64,000 nucleotides of DNA from Diaminobutyricibacter sp049994905 (GTDB lineage: Bacteria > Actinomycetota > Actinomycetes > Actinomycetales > Microbacteriaceae). The translations under genes were made by a program, and so were the position numbers. Under the pieces are notes generated by a model. It was not told the origin of the DNA and made no database searches. It worked only from the letters and a program-made list of their open reading frames with translations. The stretch covers positions 1 to 64,000 of the forward strand of contig NZ_CP188258.1 in the NCBI RefSeq assembly GCF_049994905.1. Direction: 5' to 3'. Shown here in pieces: positions 39,819-47,787 of this stretch (positions are counted from its first letter, which is position 1; every line of letters starts with the position of its first letter).

Positions 39819-40581
39819 ACCACTGCTCGGACCGAAGCGGCAGAGCGAACTGCTCAACTACATCCGCGCCTACGGAATCCGCTCCGTCAACGAGATGGCC
39901 AGGCTGCTCGGCGTCAGCACCTCCACCGTTCGCCGCGATCTCAACGAACTGCAGGATCGCGGGCTGATCGAGCGCATCCACGGCGGCGCAGGACCGCTGA
40001 CAGACGATCTCGAACCGCTCCGCCCCGTGCGCGAGGTCGCCTACGCCGACGAGAAGCAACGGATCGGCCGGGCCGCCGCGGCGCTCATCGTTGACAACTC
40101 GACCGTACTCATCACGGGCGGCACCACCACCGAGGCGATGCTGCCGTTCCTCGGCACGATCCACGGGCTTACCGTGGTCACCAACAGCCTCACGGTTGTC
40201 AACCGGCTCGCCCAATACCCTGACATCGAGATCATTGTCCTCGGGGGGCTTCTTCGTCGGCAGGAGATGTCATTGCTCGGTCACCTCACCGTTGCCGGTC
40301 TCGCCGAGTTCGGTATCGATCAGGCGTTCTCGGGAGCGTTCGGCATCGATCCTGAGATCGGGGTGACCGGAACCAACCTCACCGAGACGCAGACCGACCG
40401 TTCGCTGGCGTCGTCCGCGCGGGAGCTGATCATGCTCGCTGACCACAGCAAGCTGACGCAGCGGGGCCCTGCCCGGTTGGTGCCCACCAGTGCGATCACG
40501 ACGGTGATCGTCGACGATGGTGCGGAGCCCGAGACGCTGGAGAAGTTCCGCGCAGCCGGGGTGACAGTTCAGACATGCTGA
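39802..40581 (+). CDS. DeoR family transcriptional regulator
   Basis: 259-aa repressor with an N-terminal helix-turn-helix (about residues 10-60; TSTVRRDLNELQDRGLIERIHGG is the recognisable DeoR signature, of which STSTVRRDLNEL is the recognition helix) and a C-terminal sugar-phosphate sensor domain (about 75-230) with LITGGTTTEAM and NGLT-like VVTNSLTVVN. The GTG at 39802 has GAGG six bases upstream; an ATG at 39790 is possible. It is embedded between dehydrogenase and aldolase genes and likely controls both promoters flanking the cluster, sensing a phosphorylated sugar. Confidence 0.92.
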   Translation: MSQATEPLLGPKRQSELLNYIRAYGIRSVNEMARLLGVSTSTVRRDLNELQDRGLIERIHGGAGPLTDDLEPLRPVREVAYADEKQRIGRAAAALIVDNSTVLITGGTTTEAMLPFLGTIHGLTVVTNSLTVVNRLAQYPDIEIIVLGGLLRRQEMSLLGHLTVAGLAEFGIDQAFSGAFGIDPEIGVTGTNLTETQTDRSLASSARELIMLADHSKLTQRGPARLVPTSAITTVIVDDGAEPETLEKFRAAGVTVQTC

Positions 40582-41441
40582 CCGACACCGCCCGACTGCT
40601 CGGGACGGAAGGCGCGAGCCTGCCTGCCGTCGCCGCATTCAACGTCATCACCCTCGAATATGCAGAAGGAATCGTTGCGGGCGCTGAGCGCGCCGGCTTG
40701 CCCGTGCTGCTGTCGATCAGCCAGAACGCGGTGCGCTTCCACGGCTCGCTCGCCCCGATCGCCGCAGCCTGTGTGGCGCTCGCTCAGGCCGCGAGCGTCG
40801 GCGTGGGATTACACCTCGATCATTGTGACGACGCCGAACTCGTGCGCGAAGCCGCCGATCTCGGGTTCGCCTCCGCGATGTTCGACGCCTCGGTCCTGCC
40901 CTACGATCGCAACCTCGAGGAGACCGCTAGAGTGGTGGAGCTCGGTCACGAGCGCAATCTCTGGATCGAGGCCGAGCTGGGAGAGATCGGTGGAAAAGAC
41001 GGCGCCCATGCCTTCGGCGTCCGCACCGATCCTGCCGAGGCGGCGGCCTTCGTGGCCGCGACAGGCGTCGACGGCCTGGCCGTCGCCGTCGGAACCTCGC
41101 ACGCGATGACGTCGCGCACGGCTGAGCCCGACACCGGCCTCATCTGCCGCCTGCGCGAAGCGGTGCCGGTTCCGCTGGTGCTGCACGGTTCGTCCGGGGT
41201 CGCGGATGCGGCTCTCCGCTCGGCGATCGCGGCCGGCATCCGAAAAGTCAACGTGGGTACGCAACTGTCAGCAGACTTCTCGCTCGCGCTCACCAGCCAA
41301 CTCGGCGAGAGTCCCGATCCGCGTCCCGCCCTCATCGCCGCGCGCGGATCGATCGCCGACACCGTCGACCGCCTCCTCCGGGTCATCAGCGGCCCGACCT
41401 CCGCATCGCTCTCGAAAGGAGCCCCATGCCCGCAACCGTGA
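40575..41441 (+). CDS. Class II fructose/tagatose-bisphosphate aldolase family protein
   Basis: 288-aa zinc-dependent ketose-bisphosphate aldolase of the GatY/KbaY/FbaA type. Zinc ligands: His pair in GLHLDHCDD (near residue 78), Glu in WIEAELGEIGG, and the later GTSHAM and VLHGSSGV segments that hold zinc and substrate phosphate. It probably cleaves a ketose 1,6-bisphosphate or keto acid phosphate to dihydroxyacetone phosphate and an aldehyde. Overlaps DeoR by 7 bases and the next gene by 16 bases. The downstream LacC/FruK-like kinase could supply its substrate. Confidence 0.9.
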   Translation: MLTDTARLLGTEGASLPAVAAFNVITLEYAEGIVAGAERAGLPVLLSISQNAVRFHGSLAPIAAACVALAQAASVGVGLHLDHCDDAELVREAADLGFASAMFDASVLPYDRNLEETARVVELGHERNLWIEAELGEIGGKDGAHAFGVRTDPAEAAAFVAATGVDGLAVAVGTSHAMTSRTAEPDTGLICRLREAVPVPLVLHGSSGVADAALRSAIAAGIRKVNVGTQLSADFSLALTSQLGESPDPRPALIAARGSIADTVDRLLRVISGPTSASLSKGAPCPQP

Positions 41442-41791
41442 CCGGTCCGGCACCGCACGACGACCAGCCCACCGCGGCAGAATTGCTCGCCGCCGATGAC
41501 ATCATCGGTCTGATGCGCGCCTGCCACGACCGGCGCCTTGAACGCGAGGGTATTCCGATGGTGCTCGGCCTTGCCGATGAACGCGGCCCGATTCCGCCCA
41601 ATACCGAGGCGAGCCAACTGGCCGAAGGCGGTCGCTTCGCCGAGGTATTCGACAAGTACAGTGCGGCTCTTGTGCCGTTCGCCCGAGAAAGCGACGAGGG
41701 AGCAGTGATCACTGCCATGCAGGTCCTCGCGTACACCCATTTCGCACCCGGGGCCGCACCCCTCACCCGTGCCGAGGAGGCATCCGCATGA
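41426..41791 (+). CDS. Hypothetical protein in the sugar cluster
   Basis: 121-aa protein that I do not recognise. It is mainly helical, with AAELLAADDIIGLMRACHDR in the N-terminal third and an acidic middle; no signal peptide or membrane segment is seen. It overlaps the aldolase by 16 bases and the deacetylase-like gene by 4 bases (ATGA), which strongly suggests a real coupled gene. A role as a partner of the next protein is possible but not shown. Confidence 0.75.
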   Translation: MPATVTGPAPHDDQPTAAELLAADDIIGLMRACHDRRLEREGIPMVLGLADERGPIPPNTEASQLAEGGRFAEVFDKYSAALVPFARESDEGAVITAMQVLAYTHFAPGAAPLTRAEEASA

Positions 41792-42468
41792 CCCAGCCGG
41801 CTTTCACCACGCAGCGCGAACAGCTGCATGACGGGCACTTCATCAGAGTTGTCAACTACCACTCGACACCGCGCAGCGCCCGCGAGGAGCTCGCTCGCGA
41901 ACTCGCCGGATTCGCCCGGGATTACGCCCCCGTCACCCTCGAAGACCTGAACCGGCTGTACGACACCGGAACCTGGCACAAGGACAAGCCGGGCCTCATC
42001 CCCGTGTTCTACGAGGGCTACCGCAACTCCGCGACTGTCGCCGCACCGCTCTGCGAGGAGTTCGGCATCACCGGCTGGTTCCCGATCGCGACCGCGTTCG
42101 TCGACTGCGAGGTCCAATATCAGGAAGCCTTCGCGCGCGCTCACTGGATCTCGCTCGTCGAGGAGGACACCCAGGGCGGGCGTATTGCAATGAACTGGGA
42201 CGAAGTCGCCGCACTGTCACAGCAGCACGTGGTCTACCCGCACACCGGCCACCACGAAGGTTTCGACACGGTGCTCTCGGACGCCGACATCGAGCGCGAG
42301 GTGGTCGAATCGAAGCGCCAGCTCGAGGCCGTCACCGGCCAGGAGGCGCCCGCCTTCGTCTGGCTGCATGGCTCGTCCTACGGGCAGAGTCCACGACACG
42401 ACCGCGCTGTGAAGGAGGCGGGCTACCGCTACCAGTTCGCCAACACCATGATTCACCGGGTGAACTGA
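41788..42468 (+). CDS. NodB-like polysaccharide deacetylase family protein with altered metal motif
   Basis: 226-aa protein that follows the carbohydrate esterase 4 pattern over most of its length: APVTLEDLNRLYDTG, GYRNSATVAAPLCEEFGITG, then MNWDEVAALSQQHVVYPHTG and KRQLEAVTG. The usual FDDG, which gives the base and metal Asp, is replaced by FYEG (near residues 71-74), while the HTxxH-like HTGHH is kept. No signal peptide, so cytoplasmic. It may be a deacetylase with shifted metal chemistry or a related sugar-amide hydrolase. Coupled to the preceding unknown gene. Confidence 0.75.
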   Translation: MTQPAFTTQREQLHDGHFIRVVNYHSTPRSAREELARELAGFARDYAPVTLEDLNRLYDTGTWHKDKPGLIPVFYEGYRNSATVAAPLCEEFGITGWFPIATAFVDCEVQYQEAFARAHWISLVEEDTQGGRIAMNWDEVAALSQQHVVYPHTGHHEGFDTVLSDADIEREVVESKRQLEAVTGQEAPAFVWLHGSSYGQSPRHDRAVKEAGYRYQFANTMIHRVN

Positions 42469-42485
42469 GCCGGATGACGTCGGCT

Positions 42486-43202
42486 TCAGCGTGCGAGCTG
42501 AGGCACGCCGAGGTGCCGGATGCGCCCAGCCGCGTCCCGCCAGGTCAGTTCTGTGGTGCCGCCACAGCGGTTCGAGTCGGCCGCGCGGATCGTGCCCGGC
42601 GCGACCTCGGGGATGCTGATTCCGGAGGCTGTGAGCACCGCACAGACGGCCGCATCCGGTGTCGTCGTGGCGCGGGCGTTTCGGCCGCGCTCTCCGGGGC
42701 GTTGCTGCCACTGCCGTTCTGGATAGGGGCTGGGCCCTGAGACGGCGAGGTGGTGTGCGCCATGCCGGGTTTCCACCTGAACGGTGAGAGTGCCCTCGTC
42801 GTGTTCGGCGGCGAACGATGCGACGTCGGTCGCGGCGTCTGTCGTCCGTCGCTGGAAGCCGTGCGGGGCAGACCAGTACCAGCTCTGCAGTACTGCATTC
42901 GCATCGAGCGCGAGCACCTCGAGATCGTCGGGCCCGAGGGTGCCCTGCAGAATGACGGCGTCCATATAGCGCTGGCCCATCGCGAATCGGAGTCCGGCGC
43001 TCCACGCGCCGGGCCCCACGTCGGACGGCTCGAGCGAATCGTCCGCAAGGTCGCTGTTGTACCAGAAGACCCAGAGGCCGTCTGTGACGTCGCACGCCGC
43101 CAGTTCGAGGTTTCCGCGCGCACCGTACACACCTTGAACGAGCGAGGGTGCGCCGTAGGTCGGGTGCTCTACACCAACCGTCGCGACAATATTTGAATGC
43201 AT
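42486..43202 (-). CDS. Hypothetical protein
   Basis: 238-aa protein of unknown function on the minus strand, between two plus-strand operons. Start at 43202 (MHSNIVATVGVEH) is preferred over an in-frame ATG six codons upstream. The sequence is rich in Trp and Gly (GLWVFWYNSDLADD, VLQSWYWSAPHGFQ) and in short beta strands, suggesting a beta-propeller or lectin-like fold; no signal peptide is visible. It shares the 43203-43282 control region with the FAH operon, so it may be regulated with it. Confidence 0.65.
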   Translation of the reverse strand: MHSNIVATVGVEHPTYGAPSLVQGVYGARGNLELAACDVTDGLWVFWYNSDLADDSLEPSDVGPGAWSAGLRFAMGQRYMDAVILQGTLGPDDLEVLALDANAVLQSWYWSAPHGFQRRTTDAATDVASFAAEHDEGTLTVQVETRHGAHHLAVSGPSPYPERQWQQRPGERGRNARATTTPDAAVCAVLTASGISIPEVAPGTIRAADSNRCGGTTELTWRDAAGRIRHLGVPQLAR

Positions 43203-43212
43203 CTGCCCATTC

Positions 43213-43242
43213 TTGCGCATTTCTGCCCAAATGTGACAGGAT
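43213..43242. promoter_or_regulatory. Candidate promoter and DeoR-type operator of the FAH operon
   Basis: TTGCGC (43213-43218) and CAGGAT (43237-43242) are 18 bases apart. Between them CATTT-CTGCCC-AAATG (43218-43233) is an inverted repeat, and GCGCATTTCTGC (43215-43226) matches the site at 35522-35533 in 11 of 12 positions. Confidence 0.5.
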
Positions 43243-43282
43243 GGCCAACACCGAAAGTCGAACCAGTCGTCGAAGGAGACTC

Positions 43283-44122
43283 ATGAGAATCGCTCGCGCC
43301 AGCATCGAGGGCACCGCACGGATCATCGTGGCCGACGAGGCGTCGACGCGCCTCGCCCCGATCGATCACCCCGACGACGTCCTGCAGGCGATCGCGAGCG
43401 TACGCGCCGGGGCATCCGGCGCCTGGGAGGTCATCGACGCCGATCGGCTCGACCTCCTCGCACCGGTCAGCCGACCGGGCAAGATCATCGCTGTCGGCCT
43501 CAACTACGAGGACCACATCTCGGAGACCGGGATCACGAAGCCCGAGCGTCCGCTCACATTCGCCAAGTACGCGAGCTCCTTGGCCGGCCCCACCGCCGAC
43601 ATCGTCATACCAGACCACCTCACGGCGCAGGTCGACTACGAGGCCGAGCTCACGGTGCTCATCGGACGCGACTGCGGTGGCGAACGGCCCGCCACGCTTG
43701 ACGACATCGCCGCATACACCGTCGCCAACGACGTGTCGGCCCGCGACGTGCAGTTCGGCGACGTCCAGTGGACACGAGGAAAATCGTTCGACACCTTCAC
43801 CCCGATCGGACCGTGGCTCGTCACGCCCGAAGAGTTCGGCGACCCGCACAACCACCGCATCTACACCACGGTCGACGACGAAACGCTCCAGGACGACAGC
43901 ACTGCCGCGATGATCTTCGATGTCGCGGAGCTGCTGCGTTTCATCAGCGACGGTGTCACCCTGCACGCAGGAGACATCATTCTCACCGGGACTCCTGCGG
44001 GTGCGGGCGGTTTCCGCACACCGCCGCGTTACCTTCAGCATGGCGAGACGGTCACGGTCGGTGTCGAAGGGATCGGCGAGCTGCGAAACCGTGTGGTCTA
44101 CCGTTCCCGCCTGACCGACTGA
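43283..44122 (+). CDS. Fumarylacetoacetate hydrolase (FAH) family protein
   Basis: 279-aa metal-dependent hydrolase/decarboxylase family member. The active-site features are present: IIAVGLNYEDHISETG, DYEAELTVLIGRDCGG with the metal acids, AYTVANDVSARDVQ, KSFDTFTPIGPW, and ILTGTPAGAG. Members act on 2,4-diketo acids, including 2,4-didehydro-3-deoxy sugar acids in non-phosphorylative sugar pathways. GAAGGAG precedes the ATG. The neighbour IlvD/Edd dehydratase fits such a sugar-acid route. Confidence 0.92.
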   Translation: MRIARASIEGTARIIVADEASTRLAPIDHPDDVLQAIASVRAGASGAWEVIDADRLDLLAPVSRPGKIIAVGLNYEDHISETGITKPERPLTFAKYASSLAGPTADIVIPDHLTAQVDYEAELTVLIGRDCGGERPATLDDIAAYTVANDVSARDVQFGDVQWTRGKSFDTFTPIGPWLVTPEEFGDPHNHRIYTTVDDETLQDDSTAAMIFDVAELLRFISDGVTLHAGDIILTGTPAGAGGFRTPPRYLQHGETVTVGVEGIGELRNRVVYRSRLTD

Positions 44123-44156
44123 TCCCGCGTACGGCCCCGACTGCAGAGGAACAATC

Positions 44157-45524
44157 ATGGCAACAGACCACCGCGTACTCGTTCTCATCGGCGCAGGTTC
44201 TGCCGTCTTCACCCGCGGCCTGCTGGCCGATCTCATCGGTGCAGACGACCTCGGCGGCTGGGAGATCCGGCTGGTCGACATCGACCCGGTCGCACTCACC
44301 GTCGCCACGCGACTCGCCGAGGCGATGGTGGCGGCTCGAGGCGTCGAGCAGTCGATCCGTGTCACGTCCAGCACGAACCGTGCGGCCATGCTTCCAGGGG
44401 CCGACTTCGTTGTCACCTGCGTCGGTGTGGGGGGTCGCCCGGCGTGGCAGCTCGACCACGAGATCGTGCAGCGGCACGGGATCTACCAGCCGGTCGGCGA
44501 CTCGATCATGCCCGGCGGCATCTCCCGGCTGCTGCGCACCACCCCTGTGCTCGTCGACATCGCCCGTGACATCGCCGAGCTCTCCCCTGATGCCTTCTTC
44601 TTCAACTATTCCAACCCGATGACCGCGAATGTGCAGGCGATCCATCAGGAGACCGGGCTCGAAGTCGTCGGTCTCTGCCACGGCGTACACCACATCCAAC
44701 GGGAACTGGCCCAACTCATCGACGCGCCGTTCGAGAACACGTCGACCCTCTACGCGGGGATCAACCACCTGACATTCATCTACGACTTCCGACTCAACGG
44801 CGAGGATGCGTGGCCACTCGTCAGGGAGCGCGTGAGGCGAGAGCTTGCTGAGGCGCCGAATCCTGCCGACATCGGCAACATCTTCTACGACAATCCCACT
44901 GCCTGGCACAACCCCTTCGCGTGGGAGCTGTTCGAGCGGTACGGCGCCTTCGCTGCCGCCGGCGACAGGCATGTCGTCGAATTCTTCCCCGAACGCTTCG
45001 CAAACGGCGACTACTACGGCAAGAAGTTGGGCGTCGATGCGTTCTCGCTTCCCGAGATCCTCGAATGGGGTGAGAACCGATACCAAAGCATGAGACGCCA
45101 GGCCGTCGGCGAGGAACCGCTCGACCAGACGATCTTCGAGCGTTCCGGCGGCGAACAGGAGCAGCTCATCGCGATCATCCGCTCGATCACCCACGACGCT
45201 CGCGGCATGTTCTCGTGCAACGTCATCAACAACGGGCTCGTCCCGGGCCTGCCCGACGCAGCGGCGGTCGAGATCCCCGGTGTGGCGACCGCCCGCGGCA
45301 TCCGCCCCATCTCGGTTCCCGACCTCGGCGCGCCCCTGACAGCGGTGCTGGACAGACGGCTCAGTTCGGTGGCGATCGCCGTCGAGGCTGCGCTCACCGG
45401 CGATCGGGGGCTCGTCGTCGAGGCCATGATCGCCGATGGTGCGATCACGGACTCGGCTGCCGCAGCAGCGCTTGCCGATGACCTCATCGCGGGCCAGGCT
45501 CACCACCTGCCGAGGTTCGCATGA
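44157..45524 (+). CDS. Glycoside hydrolase family 4 (NAD- and Mn-dependent)
   Basis: 455-aa cytoplasmic glycosidase using NAD and a divalent metal, with transient oxidation at C3. NAD motif VLIGAGSAVFTRGLL at the N terminus, FFNYSNPMTANVQAI, metal ligands in GLCHGVHHIQ (Cys and His) and AGINHLTFIYD. It belongs to the alpha-galactosidase/alpha-glucosidase/glucuronidase side of GH4; the exact sugar is not clear. Overlaps the dehydratase by 4 bases (ATGA). As GH4 acts inside the cell, substrates come through the ABC importer. Confidence 0.92.
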   Translation: MATDHRVLVLIGAGSAVFTRGLLADLIGADDLGGWEIRLVDIDPVALTVATRLAEAMVAARGVEQSIRVTSSTNRAAMLPGADFVVTCVGVGGRPAWQLDHEIVQRHGIYQPVGDSIMPGGISRLLRTTPVLVDIARDIAELSPDAFFFNYSNPMTANVQAIHQETGLEVVGLCHGVHHIQRELAQLIDAPFENTSTLYAGINHLTFIYDFRLNGEDAWPLVRERVRRELAEAPNPADIGNIFYDNPTAWHNPFAWELFERYGAFAAAGDRHVVEFFPERFANGDYYGKKLGVDAFSLPEILEWGENRYQSMRRQAVGEEPLDQTIFERSGGEQEQLIAIIRSITHDARGMFSCNVINNGLVPGLPDAAAVEIPGVATARGIRPISVPDLGAPLTAVLDRRLSSVAIAVEAALTGDRGLVVEAMIADGAITDSAAAAALADDLIAGQAHHLPRFA

Positions 45525-47305
45525 GCGCCCGCAATCTCGGCGCCGAAGAACGCGCCGAATCGGGCTCGGCGGAGGCGGGTGCTGCGCAGCGCGGCCTGCG
45601 GAGCCAGCAATGGTTCGGAGCCCCCGGCAAGACGGGATTCATGCACCGGTCCTGGCTTCGGTCCGAGGGCCTGCCCGACGACAGTTTCCGGGGACGTCCG
45701 ACCATCGGCATCGCGAATTCCTGGTCGGAGCTGACCAGCTGCAACATCCATCTGCGCACGCTCGCCGAACATGTCAAGCGTGGAATCTGGCAGGCCGGTG
45801 GCGTCCCGTTCGAATTCCCGACGACGTCGGCGGGCGAGCCGATCGTGCGACCTACCGCCATGCTGCTGCGCAACCTGATGGCGATGGATCTTGAGGAGAC
45901 CTTGCGGGCGAACCCGCTCGACGGTGTGGTTCTGCTTGCCGGCTGCGACAAGACCACTCCCGCCTACCTGATGGGTGCGGCATCCGTCGATCTGCCGACC
46001 CTGCTCATCACCGGGGGTCCGATGCTCAACGGTAAATACCGCGGCACCGACATCGGCTCGGGTACGTCGGTGTGGAAATTCACTGAGGCCTACCGTGCCG
46101 GCCAGATCGGCGAGGAGGAGGTCACCGAGGCGGAAGGGTGCATGGCTCGCAGCCAGGGCCACTGCATGACGATGGGAACCGCCTCGACGATGGCCTGCGT
46201 CTCCGAGATCATGGGGATGCAGTTGCCTGGCTCGGCGTCGCTGCCCGCGAATGACTCGCGACGGGCGGCCATGGCGCACCTGGCGGGACGCCGCATCGTC
46301 GAGATGGTCGCCGAGGACCTCCGGCCCTCGAAGATCCTCACCCGCGCCGCCTTCGAGAACGGTGTGCGCGCGAACGCTGCCCTCGGCGGGTCGACGAACG
46401 CTGTCATCCACCTCCTCGCCCTCGCGCGGCGCGTCGGAGTCGAGCTCACACTCGCCGACTTCGACTCGCTCGTCCGAGATGTTCCTACGATCGCGGACCT
46501 GATGCCGAGCGGACGGTTCCTCATGGAGGACTTCGAGTACGCCGGCGGCACTGCAGCCTTCGTCGAAACGCTCGGAGAGCTGCTGCACCGAGACACGGTG
46601 ACCGTGACCGGCACGACACTCGGTGCGAACTATTCGGGCGCTCAGTGCTACAACCGAGAGGTGATCCGTCCACTCGATAACCCGGTAAAGCCTGCCGGGT
46701 CCGGCATCGCGGTACTCCGTGGGAACCTCGCACCGCGTGGCGCGGTGATCAAGCAGTCGGCGGCGACGCCTGAACTCATGGTTCACAGGGGTCGCGCGCT
46801 CGTCTGGGACTCACTTCCCGAGTATTTGGCCGACGCTGACGACCCCGAGCTCGACGTCACGGCCGACGACATCCTCGTCGTGCGCAACGTCGGGCCCAAG
46901 GGATACCCGGGTATGCCCGAAGTCGGAAACCTTCCCCTTCCGCAGAAGATCCTGACGGCCGGAATCGTCGACATGGTGCGTATCTCGGACGCACGGATGA
47001 GCGGCACCTCCTACGGGACCGTCATCCTCCATGTGGCACCCGAGGCGGCAGCCGGCGGCCCGCTCGCGCTCGTACGCACGGGAGACGTCATCGCCGTCGA
47101 CGTACCCGCACGGACCCTGCACATGGAAGTGTCCGACGAGGAGCTCGAGAACCGTCGAGCCGGCTGGCGGGCGAAGCCCGTCCCGGGAAGCGAGCGTGGG
47201 TGGACGCGCCTCTACATCGAACACGTGACACAGGCGGACGAGGGCCTGGATCTCGATTTCCTTGAAGGCCACAGCGGCAGCGCCGTTGGGCCACAGGCAT
47301 TCTGA
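45521..47305 (+). CDS. IlvD/Edd family dehydratase (sugar-acid dehydratase-like)
   Basis: 594-aa iron-sulfur dehydratase. Cluster and active-site motifs: LAGCDKTTPAYLMGAASVDL near residue 145, AEGCMARSQGHCMTMGTAST near 200, and the C-terminal SDARMSGTSYGTVILHVAPE. The N-terminal RSQQWFGAPGKTGFMHRSWL is typical of xylonate/arabinonate/gluconate dehydratases rather than branched-chain IlvD. It would make a 2-keto-3-deoxy sugar acid from an aldonic acid. Coupled to GH4; two bases separate it from the next gene. Confidence 0.92.
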   Translation: MSARNLGAEERAESGSAEAGAAQRGLRSQQWFGAPGKTGFMHRSWLRSEGLPDDSFRGRPTIGIANSWSELTSCNIHLRTLAEHVKRGIWQAGGVPFEFPTTSAGEPIVRPTAMLLRNLMAMDLEETLRANPLDGVVLLAGCDKTTPAYLMGAASVDLPTLLITGGPMLNGKYRGTDIGSGTSVWKFTEAYRAGQIGEEEVTEAEGCMARSQGHCMTMGTASTMACVSEIMGMQLPGSASLPANDSRRAAMAHLAGRRIVEMVAEDLRPSKILTRAAFENGVRANAALGGSTNAVIHLLALARRVGVELTLADFDSLVRDVPTIADLMPSGRFLMEDFEYAGGTAAFVETLGELLHRDTVTVTGTTLGANYSGAQCYNREVIRPLDNPVKPAGSGIAVLRGNLAPRGAVIKQSAATPELMVHRGRALVWDSLPEYLADADDPELDVTADDILVVRNVGPKGYPGMPEVGNLPLPQKILTAGIVDMVRISDARMSGTSYGTVILHVAPEAAAGGPLALVRTGDVIAVDVPARTLHMEVSDEELENRRAGWRAKPVPGSERGWTRLYIEHVTQADEGLDLDFLEGHSGSAVGPQAF

Positions 47306-47307
47306 AC

Positions 47308-47787
47308 GTGACCTCGACCGTCCTCGTCATCGGTGCCTCCGGGATCCTGGCGCCCCTCGCAGCCGAGCTGACCGGGAGCGGCGTTCGAGTGGACGGTATC
47401 GCACGCCATGTAACCCGAATGCCTGACGGAGTTGAACCGCTCGCCGTGGACGCCCGGAATACCGACAGCCTGGCCGCAGCGACAGGAGGCCGACGATGGG
47501 CTTCTGCCGTCGTTTATTCGCCCGCGATCAGTAGCACATCGCTCGCGCTGATCAGGTCGAAAGTCGATGGTCGCCTCGTCATCGTCCGCCCGAGCGCAGC
47601 GGCCGACCCCCGTCTCGGCGCGCTACAGGTTCCAGACGACACGCTCCAGCTCGGATGGCATGTTCAGCCGCCCGGCGGGGCACGGTGGCACACGCCCGAG
47701 GAAGTGTCGGTCGCAGCTCTCGCGGTGCTTCGTGACGGAATCGGTCGCACCCTCGGGCAGGTCCGGCCGTGGGAGGATCGTCCATGA
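47308..47787 (+). CDS. Short Rossmann-fold protein
   Basis: 159-aa protein with a dinucleotide-binding start VLVIGASGILAPLAAELTGSG, but it is too short for a classical SDR and shows no YxxxK motif. The middle keeps beta strands and an RPSAAADPRLG segment. It could be a reduced dehydrogenase, a regulator or a binding protein. GTG start; it overlaps the kinase gene by 4 bases. Function unknown. Confidence 0.72.
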   Translation: MTSTVLVIGASGILAPLAAELTGSGVRVDGIARHVTRMPDGVEPLAVDARNTDSLAAATGGRRWASAVVYSPAISSTSLALIRSKVDGRLVIVRPSAAADPRLGALQVPDDTLQLGWHVQPPGGARWHTPEEVSVAALAVLRDGIGRTLGQVRPWEDRP

